Assembly (NCBI GenBank): GCA_963813375.1
Contig: CAWEYT010000010.1
Span: 186,001 to 250,000 of the forward strand
Source: DASTFY01 sp963813375
GTDB lineage: Bacteria; Actinomycetota; Acidimicrobiia; Acidimicrobiales; Ilumatobacteraceae
Reading direction: 5' to 3'
Length of the DNA: 64,000 nucleotides
Of this stretch, positions 1 to 7,838 are shown piece by piece (positions within the stretch are counted from its first letter, which is position 1; the number at the start of each line of letters is the position of its first letter). The notes beneath the pieces are model-generated. The model did not search any database and was not told where the DNA came from. It worked only from the letters and a program-made list of their open reading frames with translations. The translations under genes and the position numbers were made by a program.

Positions 1-141
1 CAGGTCCAGATCGCTCTCCTGCGCCATCCGCAGCGCGTCCGGCAGGGGCACGATGCCAACCTGCTGGCCGTCCTGGCTGATGAGGCGGACCTCACGGGCG
101 CGAATGCGGTCGTTGATCCGGTGCTCGTTGGCCGTGGCTAT
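1..141 (-). CDS. infC: Translation initiation factor IF-3, N-terminal 47 residues (cut by window edge)
   Basis: IF-3 binds the 30S subunit and checks initiator tRNA and start codon. The visible residues include RINDRIRAREVRLI followed by DGQQVGIV and PLPDALRMAQESDLDL, the standard IF-3 N-domain opening. No ATG, GTG or TTG exists between the in-frame TGA (three codons upstream of the start) and this motif. The only codon properly placed behind a Shine-Dalgarno sequence (AGGAG, 9 bases upstream) is ATA at 139-141. IF-3 genes are known for rare start codons (AUU in E. coli) that allow self-repression, so AUA is the likely start. Genes rpmI and rplT would be expected beyond the left edge. Confidence 0.9.
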   Translation of the reverse strand, partial: MATANEHRINDRIRAREVRLISQDGQQVGIVPLPDALRMAQESDLDL

Positions 142-150
142 GGTCGGTCA

Positions 151-155
151 CTCCT
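151..155 (-). promoter_or_regulatory. Shine-Dalgarno AGGAG that fixes the infC start
   Basis: On the minus strand AGGAG sits 9 bases before the ATA codon at 139-141. An in-frame TGA overlaps the end of the motif, so translation cannot start further upstream. This is the main evidence for non-canonical initiation of infC. Confidence 0.6.
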
Positions 156-383
156 GCGCAATGGGCTGTTCCTCCCGGGAGACGGATATCGGTCGGTGAC
201 CACCGTTCGCGCCAGCCCGGTCCGATGTCCGCGCGGAGCCACTTCCGGGCGCCCTTCGAGCATCGACCCGGGCTCACGCCGAGCCCCTTGCGGAGCTCCG
301 GGTGGCCGGGTGGGGGATGTGATCGCCGTCCGGCGAGCAGCCGGCAGACGCTCCATCCCCTCTTGGAGTTGAATTGTCCCCGG

Positions 384-389
384 TAGGTT
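384..389 (+). promoter_or_regulatory. -10-like box TAGGTT, probable leaderless promoter
   Basis: A TANNNT hexamer ends 7 bases before the GTG start at 397, the spacing expected when transcription starts at or next to the start codon. TTGGAG at 363-368 could be a weak -35. No Shine-Dalgarno fits in the gap. Confidence 0.4.
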
Positions 390-396
390 AGCGGAC

Positions 397-1095
397 GTGA
401 GCAGCCTCTGGACACCCGACGGCGAGCACCCCGTCGATCGCGGGGCGTCCCGCGACCCCGGCCCCGCAGCAAGCGCAGCCGGTGCCGAGGCGGTGGCCGG
501 GCCGGACGATCTCGACGAGGAGGCGCTGCGGGCCGAGATCGACGCTGAGATCAACGAGGCCCGGGCCCGGGTGGCGGAGGCGCCGCCCGAGGTCGTCGTG
601 CTCAACCACGCCATGGGGCTGTACGAGCTGGGCGCCATCCACCTGTCTGCCTCTCCGGCGAACTTGGCCGCTGCGGCCCTGGCCATCGATGCATTCGCTT
701 GTCTCGTCGAGGGCCTCGGCGACCGGCTGGGGCCCGACAGCGCCACCCTGCGCGACGCGCTGGCCCAGATCCGCCTGGCCTTCGTCCAGATCAAGGGCGC
801 GGCGGGCGGGCCCGAGAACGAGGCTCCGGCCGAGTCTCCGACGGAGGCTCCCGTCGCCCACGGAGTCTCCCTCCGGCTGAAGCGCCCGAGTGGAGCCTCC
901 ACCACCCGCCCGGACGCGATCCGGGCGCCTTCCGCCCGCAGTCGCTGCGCCTGGCGGGCTTCGTGCCCCGGAATCAGCCGCCCGTTCGACGTGACCACGC
1001 GCCACCACGGCACCTCCTCGGCGGTCACGGCCAGCAGATGTCCGACCGCCCGGGCCCGGCCCGGGAAGCCGGCGTCCTCGGCCACGTCGCCGTAG
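397..1095 (+). CDS. DUF1844-like conserved protein beside infC
   Basis: Residues about 40-135 are an alpha-helical, Ala/Glu-rich segment with the block VVLNHAMGLYELGAIHLS and then LRDALAQIRLAFVQIKGA, matching a small actinobacterial DUF1844-type family often placed beside infC. Function unknown. The family is about 150-165 residues long, so coding probably ends near position 840-880. The frame stays open to 1095 antisense to the alkyltransferase-like gene, where the peptide becomes Arg/Ser/Pro-rich and non-homologous. A TGA in the next frame at 878-880 suggests a one-base error shortly before it. Start GTG, probably leaderless. Confidence 0.65.
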   Translation: MSSLWTPDGEHPVDRGASRDPGPAASAAGAEAVAGPDDLDEEALRAEIDAEINEARARVAEAPPEVVVLNHAMGLYELGAIHLSASPANLAAAALAIDAFACLVEGLGDRLGPDSATLRDALAQIRLAFVQIKGAAGGPENEAPAESPTEAPVAHGVSLRLKRPSGASTTRPDAIRAPSARSRCAWRASCPGISRPFDVTTRHHGTSSAVTASRCPTARARPGKPASSATSP

Positions 1096-1160
1096 CTGAC
1101 GACCTCCCCCGGCACGAGGGCCCGGAGCACCTCCAGGACCCGGTTCTCGAGCTCGCTCAC
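866..1160 (-). CDS. Alkyltransferase-like protein (MGMT C-terminal domain family, ATL)
   Basis: Small ATL/MGMT-fold protein that recognises O6-alkylguanine and hands it to nucleotide excision repair. Conserved blocks are EVVSYGDVAEDAGFPGRARAVG (wing and Arg finger region) and PWWRVVTSNGRLIPG. The usual catalytic PCHR motif is replaced by PWWRV, so there is no alkyl-accepting Cys, as in ATLs. Family length (about 100 residues) puts the end near 866. The frame stays open to 138, antisense to the DUF1844-like gene, and that extension is not credible. The GTG start overlaps the upstream cold-shock gene by 4 bases (GTGA). Confidence 0.7.
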
Positions 1161-1354
1161 GCCAGCTTGTCGATGGCGGTGGCCTCGTACCGCCCCAACT
1201 TGGGCAGCAGATCGAAGCGGACGGACTGGCCGGTCTCGATCTGGCGGGTGCCGTCGGTGATCTGGGTGCAGTGGAACGGAAACGCCCGTCCGTCCTCGGC
1301 GGTGATGGTGCCGAGGCCGCGGGCCTCGTCGAAGTCCGTCACGTGACCCTGCAT
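1157..1354 (-). CDS. Short cold-shock-domain protein
   Basis: A 65-residue protein shaped like a cold shock domain: GHVTDFDEARGLGTITAEDG is the strand-loop-strand with the G-x-G-x-I core, followed by AFPFHCTQI and GQSVRFDLLPKLGRYEATAI. It lacks the full KGFGFI RNP1 motif of CspA, so nucleic-acid binding is likely but of a divergent type. It overlaps hisG upstream and the ATL gene downstream by 4 bases each, so the three are probably co-translated. Confidence 0.7.
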   Translation of the reverse strand: MQGHVTDFDEARGLGTITAEDGRAFPFHCTQITDGTRQIETGQSVRFDLLPKLGRYEATAIDKLA

Positions 1355-2229
1355 CAGTGGATGATCTTGGAGATCGGCAGCTCGAGGATCCCGGTGGCGC
1401 CGGCGTCCTTGAGCGCGGGGATCAGCACGTTGATCTGGTTCTTGGGCACCACCGTCTCGATGGCGAAGCCGCCGTCCCCGGCCAGCTCCGACACCGTCGG
1501 GGCCTTCAAGGCCGGCACCAGGGGGAGCACCCGCTCGAAGTCGGCTCGGCTGACGTTGAGCTTCACCAACACCTTGTCGCGGGCTTCGAGCGTGCCGTTC
1601 AGCAGCGTCATGAGCTGCCCCATGGCGTGGCGCTTGGCCGGATCGGCGTAGGACTCGGCGTTGGCCACGACCTCGGTGTAGCTGACCAGGATGGTGTCGA
1701 TGATCCGCAGCCCGGCGGCCCGAAGCGCCCGCCCGGTCTCCGTGATGTCGACGATGCAGTCGGCGATGTCGGGGATCTTCGCCTCGCTGGCGCCGTAGGA
1801 CAGGCGGACGTCGGCCTCGATCCCCCGGTCGGCGAAGAAGCGGGCGGTGAGCTGCGGGTACTCGGTGGACACCCGGAGGCCCTGGGGCAGGTCGTCCACC
1901 TTCTCGGCCGGTGAGTCCTGGGCCACCGCCACGACCACCCGCACGGGATTGGTCGTGGCCTTGGAGTAACGGAGCTCACCGAGGCTGACCACGGGGCTCG
2001 CCGTCTCCTCCACCCAATCGCGCCCGGTGATGCCCAGGTCGAACAGCCCCTCGGCCACATAGGCGGGGATCTCCTGGGGCCGGAGGATGCGGACCTCGTT
2101 GACCCTGGGATCATCGATGCCGGCCTTGTAGTCGACCATCGAGGACCTCGTCACCGCCAGGTCGGCGGCTTCGAAGAGCTCCAACGTGGCCCGCTCCAGC
2201 GAACCCTTGGGCAACACGAGTCGGAGCAC
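1354..2229 (-). CDS. hisG: ATP phosphoribosyltransferase, long form
   Basis: First step of histidine synthesis, joining ATP and PRPP. The 291-residue protein starts with the family opening RLVLPKGSLERATLELFEAADL, has ITGRDWVEE, and ends with a regulatory ACT-like domain (residues about 215-291, DFERVLPLVPALKAPTVSEL...IPALKDAGATGILELPISKIIH). That domain and the length mark the long, histidine-feedback-inhibited HisG that needs no HisZ. The start is GTG at 2227-2229; the frame is open upstream but unrelated there. The next gene overlaps by ATGA. No other his gene is in the window. Confidence 0.93.
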   Translation of the reverse strand: MLRLVLPKGSLERATLELFEAADLAVTRSSMVDYKAGIDDPRVNEVRILRPQEIPAYVAEGLFDLGITGRDWVEETASPVVSLGELRYSKATTNPVRVVVAVAQDSPAEKVDDLPQGLRVSTEYPQLTARFFADRGIEADVRLSYGASEAKIPDIADCIVDITETGRALRAAGLRIIDTILVSYTEVVANAESYADPAKRHAMGQLMTLLNGTLEARDKVLVKLNVSRADFERVLPLVPALKAPTVSELAGDGGFAIETVVPKNQINVLIPALKDAGATGILELPISKIIH

Positions 2230-2255
2230 GGTGGCCCAGTCTACGAGGGGGTCCG

Positions 2256-2747
2256 TCAGTGGTCCGTGGGGGATTCGGCCAGCAGTCGCAGGGCGTGCGG
2301 GAGCACGTCGAGCACCGCCTCGAGCTGCTCGACGCAGCCCTTCGGCGAGCCCGGCGTGTTGAGGATGACGGCTGACCCACGAATGCCGGCGATGCCGCGG
2401 GACAGGCGCCCCAGCGGGCTGACCAGGCGCATGGCCTCGGCCAGCCCGGGCGCTTCCCGCTCGACCACGCGACGCGTGCCCTCCGGGGTCAGGTCCCGCG
2501 GGGTGAACCCGGTACCGCCGGTCGACACGACCACGCCGGCGAAGCCGTCGCACATCTCGGTCAGTGCGGCCGCCACGGACTCCTCGCCGTCGGGCACGAC
2601 GCGATGGTCGATCACGTTGTACCCCTCGGCAGTCAGCCGTTCGACCAGCGCCACGCCGCTGCGGTCCTCGCGGGTGCCGTGGACGACCCCGTCGGACACG
2701 GTGAGCACCTGCGCGGCCAGACCAGTTCCCGAGGGCGAGTCACTCAC
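2256..2747 (-). CDS. MogA/MoaB-family molybdopterin adenylyltransferase
   Basis: A 163-residue MoCF-biosynthesis (MPT-binding) domain. It shows QVLTVSDGVVHGTREDRSG, the GGTGFTPRDLTPE motif that binds molybdopterin, and NTPGSPKGC near the end. MogA/MoaB proteins adenylate or bind molybdopterin during molybdenum cofactor synthesis. The start is GTG at 2745-2747, a few codons before the first conserved strand. It follows fmt and precedes hisG by 26 bases in the same operon. Which of the two roles applies cannot be told from sequence alone. Confidence 0.85.
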   Translation of the reverse strand: MSDSPSGTGLAAQVLTVSDGVVHGTREDRSGVALVERLTAEGYNVIDHRVVPDGEESVAAALTEMCDGFAGVVVSTGGTGFTPRDLTPEGTRRVVEREAPGLAEAMRLVSPLGRLSRGIAGIRGSAVILNTPGSPKGCVEQLEAVLDVLPHALRLLAESPTDH

Positions 2748-2778
2748 GGACGGGACGGTACCGCGTCGCCGGCCGTCA

Positions 2779-3681
2779 TCAGCCGCCGAGGCGCTCGTGC
2801 GGGGCCAGGCGGGCCCCGTTGGCCCAGGCCTCGGCCGCTCATCGGCCCCTTTGCCCTCGGGTTGCACCGAGACGAGGCGGAGCGATCCGTCGCCCGTGCC
2901 CACCACCACCCCTTCGAGAACACCCGGCTCGCCCGGACGGTCGTCCACCGCGGCGGCCAGGACCTTCAGGCGCCTTCCCGCCGCCGTGGTCCACGCCCCA
3001 CCCACCCGGACGATCCGGTCGAGCACCGGAGCCGGCTGCCGCCAGTCGAGCCGGAGCTCGCTCGGCTCGATCTTGTGGGCGTAGGTCGGCTCGCCCCGTT
3101 GAGGTTCGGGATCGCGGAGACCGGCCCGCAGCGAGTCGACCAGCAGCTCGGTGCCGGTGGCCACCAGCTCGGACCGGAGCTCGGCCGCCGTCGTGCGAGG
3201 ACCGATGGGCACGGTCCGGCGGGCGAACACCGGCCCGGTGTCGAGACCCTCCTCGAGCTGCATCAGGCAGACACCGGTCTCGCGGTCGCCGGCCAGCAAG
3301 GCCCGCTCCACCGGGGCCGCGCCCCGCCACCGCGGCAGGAGCGAGAAGTGCAGGTTGACCATCGCCAACCGCTCGAGCACCGGTCGCCGCACGAGCGCGC
3401 CGTAGGCCACCACCACCCCGAGGTCCGCGTCCAGGCCCAGCACCTCGTCGACGCGGTGGACGACGGGCACGCCGAGCTCCTCGGCCGCCGCCTTCACCGG
3501 GCTCGGGGACAGGCGGCCGCCCCGGCCCCTCCTGGCGTCGGCCCGCGTCGACGACCGCAGCGACGTCCCAACCGCCGGCGACCAGAGCCTGCAGGGGTGG
3601 GACGGCCATCGCCGGCGTCCCGAGGTAGACGAGGCGCCGTGGCTCGCGGAGGGACGGCGGCCAGCGCCACGGGAGGCGCGC
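2779..3681 (-). CDS. fmt: Methionyl-tRNA formyltransferase, frame-shifted
   Basis: Formylates the initiator Met-tRNA. Pieces in three frames join to one FMT: LVYLGTPAMAVPPLQALV, then DARRGRGGRLSPSPVKAAAEELG, VNLHFSLLPRWRGAAPVERALL (substrate loop with the catalytic Asn-His), and the C-terminal domain ending WANGARLAPHERLGG at the TGA at 2779-2781. An extra G near 3549 shifts the frame after VAAVV, and one or more breaks at about 2838-2855 separate VQPEGKG from the end. No canonical start lies between the def stop and LVYLGTPA, so a further break near 3676 is possible. Gene order def-fmt is the usual one. Most likely sequencing errors, not a pseudogene. Confidence 0.85.
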
Positions 3682-4221
3682 TCAGCTCAGGCGCAGGCGG
3701 CGCTTGGCGGCCGGGGTCGCCGCCGGCGGCTCCTCCTGCAGGCGCCGGTACTCCCGGAGCGCCTCGCGGCGCTGGTCGGGCGTCATGCGATCGAACATCA
3801 GCACGCCCTGCAGGTGGTCCAGCTCGTGCTGGAAGAGGCGGGCCAGCAGCTCGTCGGCCTCGATCTCCACCTCGTTCCCGTCGAGGTCCCAGCCGGACAG
3901 CAGGACCTCCTTCGGTCGCACCATCTCGACGTAGAGGTGCGGGATGGAGAGGCAGCCCTCGTCGTACACCCACTCCCCCCGGCTCTCCTTGATGACCGGG
4001 TTGACGAGGGTCATCGGGCCGTCGCCGACGTCGTAGACGAACAGCTGCTTCTGCACGCCGATCTGCGTGGCCGCCAGGCCCAGGCCGGGCGCCTCGTACA
4101 TGACCTCGAGCATCTCGTCGGCCAACCGGACGAGCTTGCCGTCGATGTCGACGACCTGGGCCGCCGCGGTCTTCAGCACGGGGTCGCCGAAGACTCGGAT
4201 CTCACGAGGCACGACGCTCAC
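3682..4221 (-). CDS. def: Peptide deformylase
   Basis: Metal-dependent hydrolase that removes the N-formyl group from new proteins, undoing the modification made by Fmt encoded next to it. All three family motifs are present: GLGLAATQIG (motif 1), EGCLS (motif 2, metal-binding Cys) and QHELDH (motif 3, two metal-binding His and the catalytic Glu). Length 179 residues is normal, with a short Lys/Arg/Pro-rich tail. The start GTG at 4219-4221 lies 25 bases from the divergent methyltransferase start. Confidence 0.96.
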   Translation of the reverse strand: MSVVPREIRVFGDPVLKTAAAQVVDIDGKLVRLADEMLEVMYEAPGLGLAATQIGVQKQLFVYDVGDGPMTLVNPVIKESRGEWVYDEGCLSIPHLYVEMVRPKEVLLSGWDLDGNEVEIEADELLARLFQHELDHLQGVLMFDRMTPDQRREALREYRRLQEEPPAATPAAKRRLRLS

Positions 4222-4232
4222 GATACCGCCCC

Positions 4233-4238
4233 TACCCT
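4233..4238 (+). promoter_or_regulatory. -10-like box TACCCT before the methyltransferase
   Basis: A TANNNT hexamer 8 bases before the GTG at 4247, with no Shine-Dalgarno in between, consistent with leaderless transcription in the short gap between divergent def and this gene. Confidence 0.35.
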
Positions 4239-4246
4239 GGACGTCC

Positions 4247-4852
4247 GTGGGTCAGCAGTACTTCGCCGCCAGGCCCGAGACCCGATCCGAGCCGGGCACG
4301 GTGCGGGTGCGGCTCCCCGACCTCCACCTCGAACTGACCACCGACCGGGGAGTGTTCGCCGGGCGCCGGCTCGATCCGGGGACGGACACGCTGCTGCGCC
4401 GCGGCGAGCAGACCGTGCCCGGCGGTGACGTGCTCGACCTCGGCTGCGGCTACGGGCCGATCGCCGTCGTGCTGGCCCGGCGCAACCCGCAGACCGTCGT
4501 CTGGGCGGTCGACGTCAACGAGCGGGCCCGTGATCTCTCGGCCCGGAACGCCCGCGCCGCCGGGCTGGAGAACGTGCGGGTGATGGCGCCCGACGAGGTG
4601 CCGGGCGACGTGCGGTTCGCGGCGATCTGGAGCAACCCGCCCATCCGCATCGGCAAGGTCGCCCTCCACGACCTGCTCCTGCGGTGGCTGGGCCGTCTCG
4701 CGCCCGACGGCGTCGCTCACCTGGTCGTCCACAAGAACCTGGGCTCCGACTCGCTGGCCCGCTGGCTGACCGACCAGGGGTTCGCCGTCGTCCGCCGGAC
4801 CTCGCACCAGGGCTACCGCCTCCTCGACGTCCGCCCGTCAACCTCCGACTGA
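4247..4852 (+). CDS. RsmC-like class I SAM-dependent methyltransferase
   Basis: 201-residue Rossmann-fold methyltransferase. VLDLGCGYGPIAVVLA is SAM motif I, and SNPPIRIGK is the motif IV NPP signature of N-methylating RNA/DNA enzymes. Together with the C-terminal GYRLLDV block this resembles RsmC (16S rRNA m2G methyltransferase) and related small actinobacterial proteins. The start GTG gives the natural family opening (GQQYFAARP). It is divergent from def and convergent with priA (14 bases between stops). Target RNA is inferred. Confidence 0.8.
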   Translation: MGQQYFAARPETRSEPGTVRVRLPDLHLELTTDRGVFAGRRLDPGTDTLLRRGEQTVPGGDVLDLGCGYGPIAVVLARRNPQTVVWAVDVNERARDLSARNARAAGLENVRVMAPDEVPGDVRFAAIWSNPPIRIGKVALHDLLLRWLGRLAPDGVAHLVVHKNLGSDSLARWLTDQGFAVVRRTSHQGYRLLDVRPSTSD

Positions 4853-4866
4853 CACGAACACGACTG

Positions 4867-6618
4867 CTAGACGCGTGGCGGGTCGACCTCGACGCGAACC
4901 CGTGCTGCAGGGCGCGGTGCCTCGGCGAGCGCGTCGGCCAGCGTGGCCGAGTCCACGGCACGGACCAGGTAGCGGCCGTCCGCAGGGCCATTGACGACCA
5001 CTCCGCCGGACACGCCGCCGGCCGCCCGTAGCCCGATGGCCATCTCCTCGGCGCCCGCCCCGGACAGGACGGCCAGGGCGCGGGTCGGGGGGAGCTCGAG
5101 CTCCGCCCGACGGGCCAGCGCGGGGCCGACCAGCCGGCCGGGATCGGCGTGGAGCACGGCATCGAGCACCTCGTGGTGCGGCAGGTGGGTCTGGACGAGC
5201 ACGCGGCCGCCGTCCTCGCGTGGGCCCACGAGGCGAGCGGCCCGGGCGAGGAGGGCCAAAGCCTGCTCGTCGGCCCGGAACCTCGGGGCGAGCAGCTCGG
5301 CATCGAAGTCCAGGAAGGTGACGACGTCGGCCCGTGGCACCCGGTGCAGGACCGCCTCCGTCCCGACGAGGAGGGTGGCCGACGGCTCGGGCGGGCGGGC
5401 ATCCTCCCCGGTCACCTCGACGGCCGGGCGCCCGGCGGCCGCGCCGACCTGCTCCGCCAGCGCCGTCACCCCCGGGCGGAGCGCCACCAGCGACGAGGAG
5501 CCGCACGACTGGCAGACGACCGGCCGTTCCTGCCCGCAGCGGGCGCAGCGCAGCAGACCCTCGCGGGTCTGCGCCACGGCGGCCTCGCACCGCTCGCACC
5601 GCTGCAGGGCGCGGCACGACCGGCAGGCCAGGCGGCGCGCCCGGCCCGGCGCGTTCAGCACGCACACGACGACGCTGTTCGGATCATGGACGTGACGCAG
5701 CAGCTGGCTGGACAGCAGCGACTGCTTCCACGGCTCGTCGCGCGACCGGTCGACGATCTCCAGGATCGGCCAGCCGGCGCGCTCGTCGTTGCGGCTCGGC
5801 AGCCCGACGGCGCGGTCGCCGCCGAGCGCCTGCAGGGCGGCCAGGCTCGGCACGGGCGACACGAGCAGGCAGGGCACGCCGCCCCGGCGGGCCCGTTCGA
5901 TGGCGACGTCGCGGGCATGCCAGGTGGGGACGCGCTCCTCCTGGAGGGCCTCGTCGTGCTCGTCCAGGACCACCACGGCGGCCAGGTCCGGCACCGGCGC
6001 CCACGCAGCCAGGCGGGTCCCGATCACGACGTCGACTCCCCCGGCCGCGGCCGCCCAGTCGCGGGGCGCCACCGCCACCGTCAGGCCGGCCCGCCGCAGC
6101 CTCGCCCCGAGGAGGCGGGCGTCGTCGGCAGCCGGGACAACGACCAGCGTCGGACCCTCCGCCACGGCGGCCAGCAGCACGGGGATCGGGTCCGCCGCGG
6201 GCGGACGTCGCAGCACGCCCCCTCCGGCGGCCAGCAGGCGGGCCGCCGCGGGGTCGGCCGGGCCAGGCGCGGCGCCCGACCGTGCCGGCGCCGGCACGGC
6301 GACGACGGCGCCAGGAGGTGACGCCGACCGCAGCAGGGGCCGCAGCCGGCCCGCCGCCCACCGCCACGAGGCCCACCGGGCCAGCTCGATCACGTCTGCG
6401 GACGGACCGTGACCTGTCACCTTGGCCAGCGGCCGCAAGCGCTCGAGCGGCAGCGATTCCGTGGGCGGCCCCAAGCCCACGACCCAACCGCCGACGCGCC
6501 GGCCGGCCAGTGGGACACGGACCATCGTCCCGACGCGCACGACCTCCCGGACCGCGTCAGGGACCAGGTAGTCGAACTCCTTGTCGAGGCCGGTGACGTC
6601 GGGGACGACCCGCGCCAC
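4867..6618 (-). CDS. priA: PriA-like primosomal protein N', helicase-degenerate
   Basis: 583-residue PriA homologue, with the N-terminal DNA-binding domain opening VARVVPDVTGLDKEFDYLVPD. The ATPase core is degraded: where Walker A should be there is only EGPTLVVVPA, although a DEHD remnant of the DEEH box remains. The zinc-binding insert keeps eight Cys in pairs (CRSC, CERC, CARC, CQSC). Actinobacterial PriA is known to lack ATPase motifs, so this is a replication-restart loading protein without helicase activity. The GTG start is 23 bases after the metK stop in the same operon. Confidence 0.9.
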   Translation of the reverse strand: MARVVPDVTGLDKEFDYLVPDAVREVVRVGTMVRVPLAGRRVGGWVVGLGPPTESLPLERLRPLAKVTGHGPSADVIELARWASWRWAAGRLRPLLRSASPPGAVVAVPAPARSGAAPGPADPAAARLLAAGGGVLRRPPAADPIPVLLAAVAEGPTLVVVPAADDARLLGARLRRAGLTVAVAPRDWAAAAGGVDVVIGTRLAAWAPVPDLAAVVVLDEHDEALQEERVPTWHARDVAIERARRGGVPCLLVSPVPSLAALQALGGDRAVGLPSRNDERAGWPILEIVDRSRDEPWKQSLLSSQLLRHVHDPNSVVVCVLNAPGRARRLACRSCRALQRCERCEAAVAQTREGLLRCARCGQERPVVCQSCGSSSLVALRPGVTALAEQVGAAAGRPAVEVTGEDARPPEPSATLLVGTEAVLHRVPRADVVTFLDFDAELLAPRFRADEQALALLARAARLVGPREDGGRVLVQTHLPHHEVLDAVLHADPGRLVGPALARRAELELPPTRALAVLSGAGAEEMAIGLRAAGGVSGGVVVNGPADGRYLVRAVDSATLADALAEAPRPAARVRVEVDPPRV

Positions 6619-6641
6619 CAGGCGGCGGTGTCCGGCCTGGC

Positions 6642-7838
6642 TCAGGCGCCGACCGCCGCCTTGAAGCGCTCCAGGTTGCCGAGCTGCTCCCACGTGAACC
6701 CGGGCTCGTCCCGCCCGAAGTGGCCGTAGGCCGCCGTGCGCCGGTAGATGGGCTGGCGCAGGTTGAGCTCGTTGATGATGGCCGCCGGGCGCAGATCGAA
6801 CACGTCGCGGACGGCCTGCTCGATGCGGGACGGGTCCACCGTCTCGGTGCCGAAGGTCTCGACGAGGATCGACACCGGCTGGGCGACACCGATGGCGTAG
6901 GCCACCTGCACCTCGCACCGACCGGCGGCACCGGAGGCCACGACGTGCTTGGCCACCCAACGCGCCGCGTAGGCAGCCGAGCGGTCGACCTTCGACGGGT
7001 CCTTGCCGCTGAAGGCGCCGCCGCCGTGGCGGGCCATGCCGCCGTAGGTGTCGACGATGATCTTGCGGCCGGTGAGCCCGGTGTCGGCGTGGGGCCCGCC
7101 GAGGACGAACTGGCCCGTGGGGTTGACGAGCACGGTGTAGTCGTCGTCACGGAACTGCTCGGGAACGACCGGCCGGATGACGTGCTCGATGAGGTCGGGC
7201 CGGATCATGGAGTCCCGGTCGATGCCCGGCGCGTGCTGGGTGGAGATGAGCACGGTCCGCAACCGCACCGGCTTCGTCCCCTCGTAGTCGAAGGTGACCT
7301 GCGTCTTGCCGTCGGGCCGCAGGTAGGGGATGACGTCGGCCCGGCGCACCTCGGCCAGGCGCTCGGCCATGCGGTGGGCCAGCCAGATGGGAAGGGGCAT
7401 GAGCGCTTCGGTCTCGTTGCAGGCGAAGCCGAACATCATCCCCTGGTCCCCGGCGCCCTGGGCGTTGAGCAGGTCCTCCCCGCTCTTGCCCGAGCGCACC
7501 TCTTCCGACGTGTCGACGCCCTGGCCGATGTCGGGGCTCTGCTCGTCGAGCGCCACGATCACGCCGCACGTGTTGCCGTCGAAGCCGAAGCTCTCCCGGT
7601 CGTACCCGATGGACTTGATGGTGTCCCGGGCGATCGAGGGGATGTCGACGTACTCGCGGGTCGTGACCTCACCGGCCACGACGCACAGGCCGGTGGTGAG
7701 CAGCGTCTCGCAGGCCACGCGGCCGTCCGGATCGGCGGCCAGGATGGCGTCCAGGACCGCATCCGACACCTGGTCGGCGATCTTGTCCGGATGGCCCTCG
7801 GTGACCGATTCCGAGGTGAAGGTCCAACAACGGCTCAC
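6642..7838 (-). CDS. metK: S-adenosylmethionine synthetase
   Basis: Makes SAM from methionine and ATP. The 398-residue protein has the opening FTSESVTEGHPDKIADQVSDAV, the hexapeptide GAGDQG (ATP-binding motif), and GGGAFSGKD (P-loop-like motif) with KVDRSAAYAAR after it. The GTG start overlaps the coaBC stop by 4 bases (GTGA) and is preceded by AGGAG. The frame is intact. Confidence 0.97.
   Translation of the reverse strand: MSRCWTFTSESVTEGHPDKIADQVSDAVLDAILAADPDGRVACETLLTTGLCVVAGEVTTREYVDIPSIARDTIKSIGYDRESFGFDGNTCGVIVALDEQSPDIGQGVDTSEEVRSGKSGEDLLNAQGAGDQGMMFGFACNETEALMPLPIWLAHRMAERLAEVRRADVIPYLRPDGKTQVTFDYEGTKPVRLRTVLISTQHAPGIDRDSMIRPDLIEHVIRPVVPEQFRDDDYTVLVNPTGQFVLGGPHADTGLTGRKIIVDTYGGMARHGGGAFSGKDPSKVDRSAAYAARWVAKHVVASGAAGRCEVQVAYAIGVAQPVSILVETFGTETVDPSRIEQAVRDVFDLRPAAIINELNLRQPIYRRTAAYGHFGRDEPGFTWEQLGNLERFKAAVGA

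Larger units (their letters stand above)
142..396. other. Divergent intergenic region between infC and the DUF1844-like gene
   Basis: 255 bases without a credible gene, holding the infC leader and both promoters. On the plus strand TAGGTT (384-389) lies 7 bases before the GTG at 397. No clear -10 box for infC and no strong terminator-like hairpin was seen. Confidence 0.5.

Noticed and set aside
2256..3497. An apparent fusion protein of formyltransferase and MogA
   Set aside because: The fused reading arises because a frame break hides the fmt stop at 2779-2781. Correcting it ends fmt at WANGARLAPHERLGG and leaves mogA with its own GTG.
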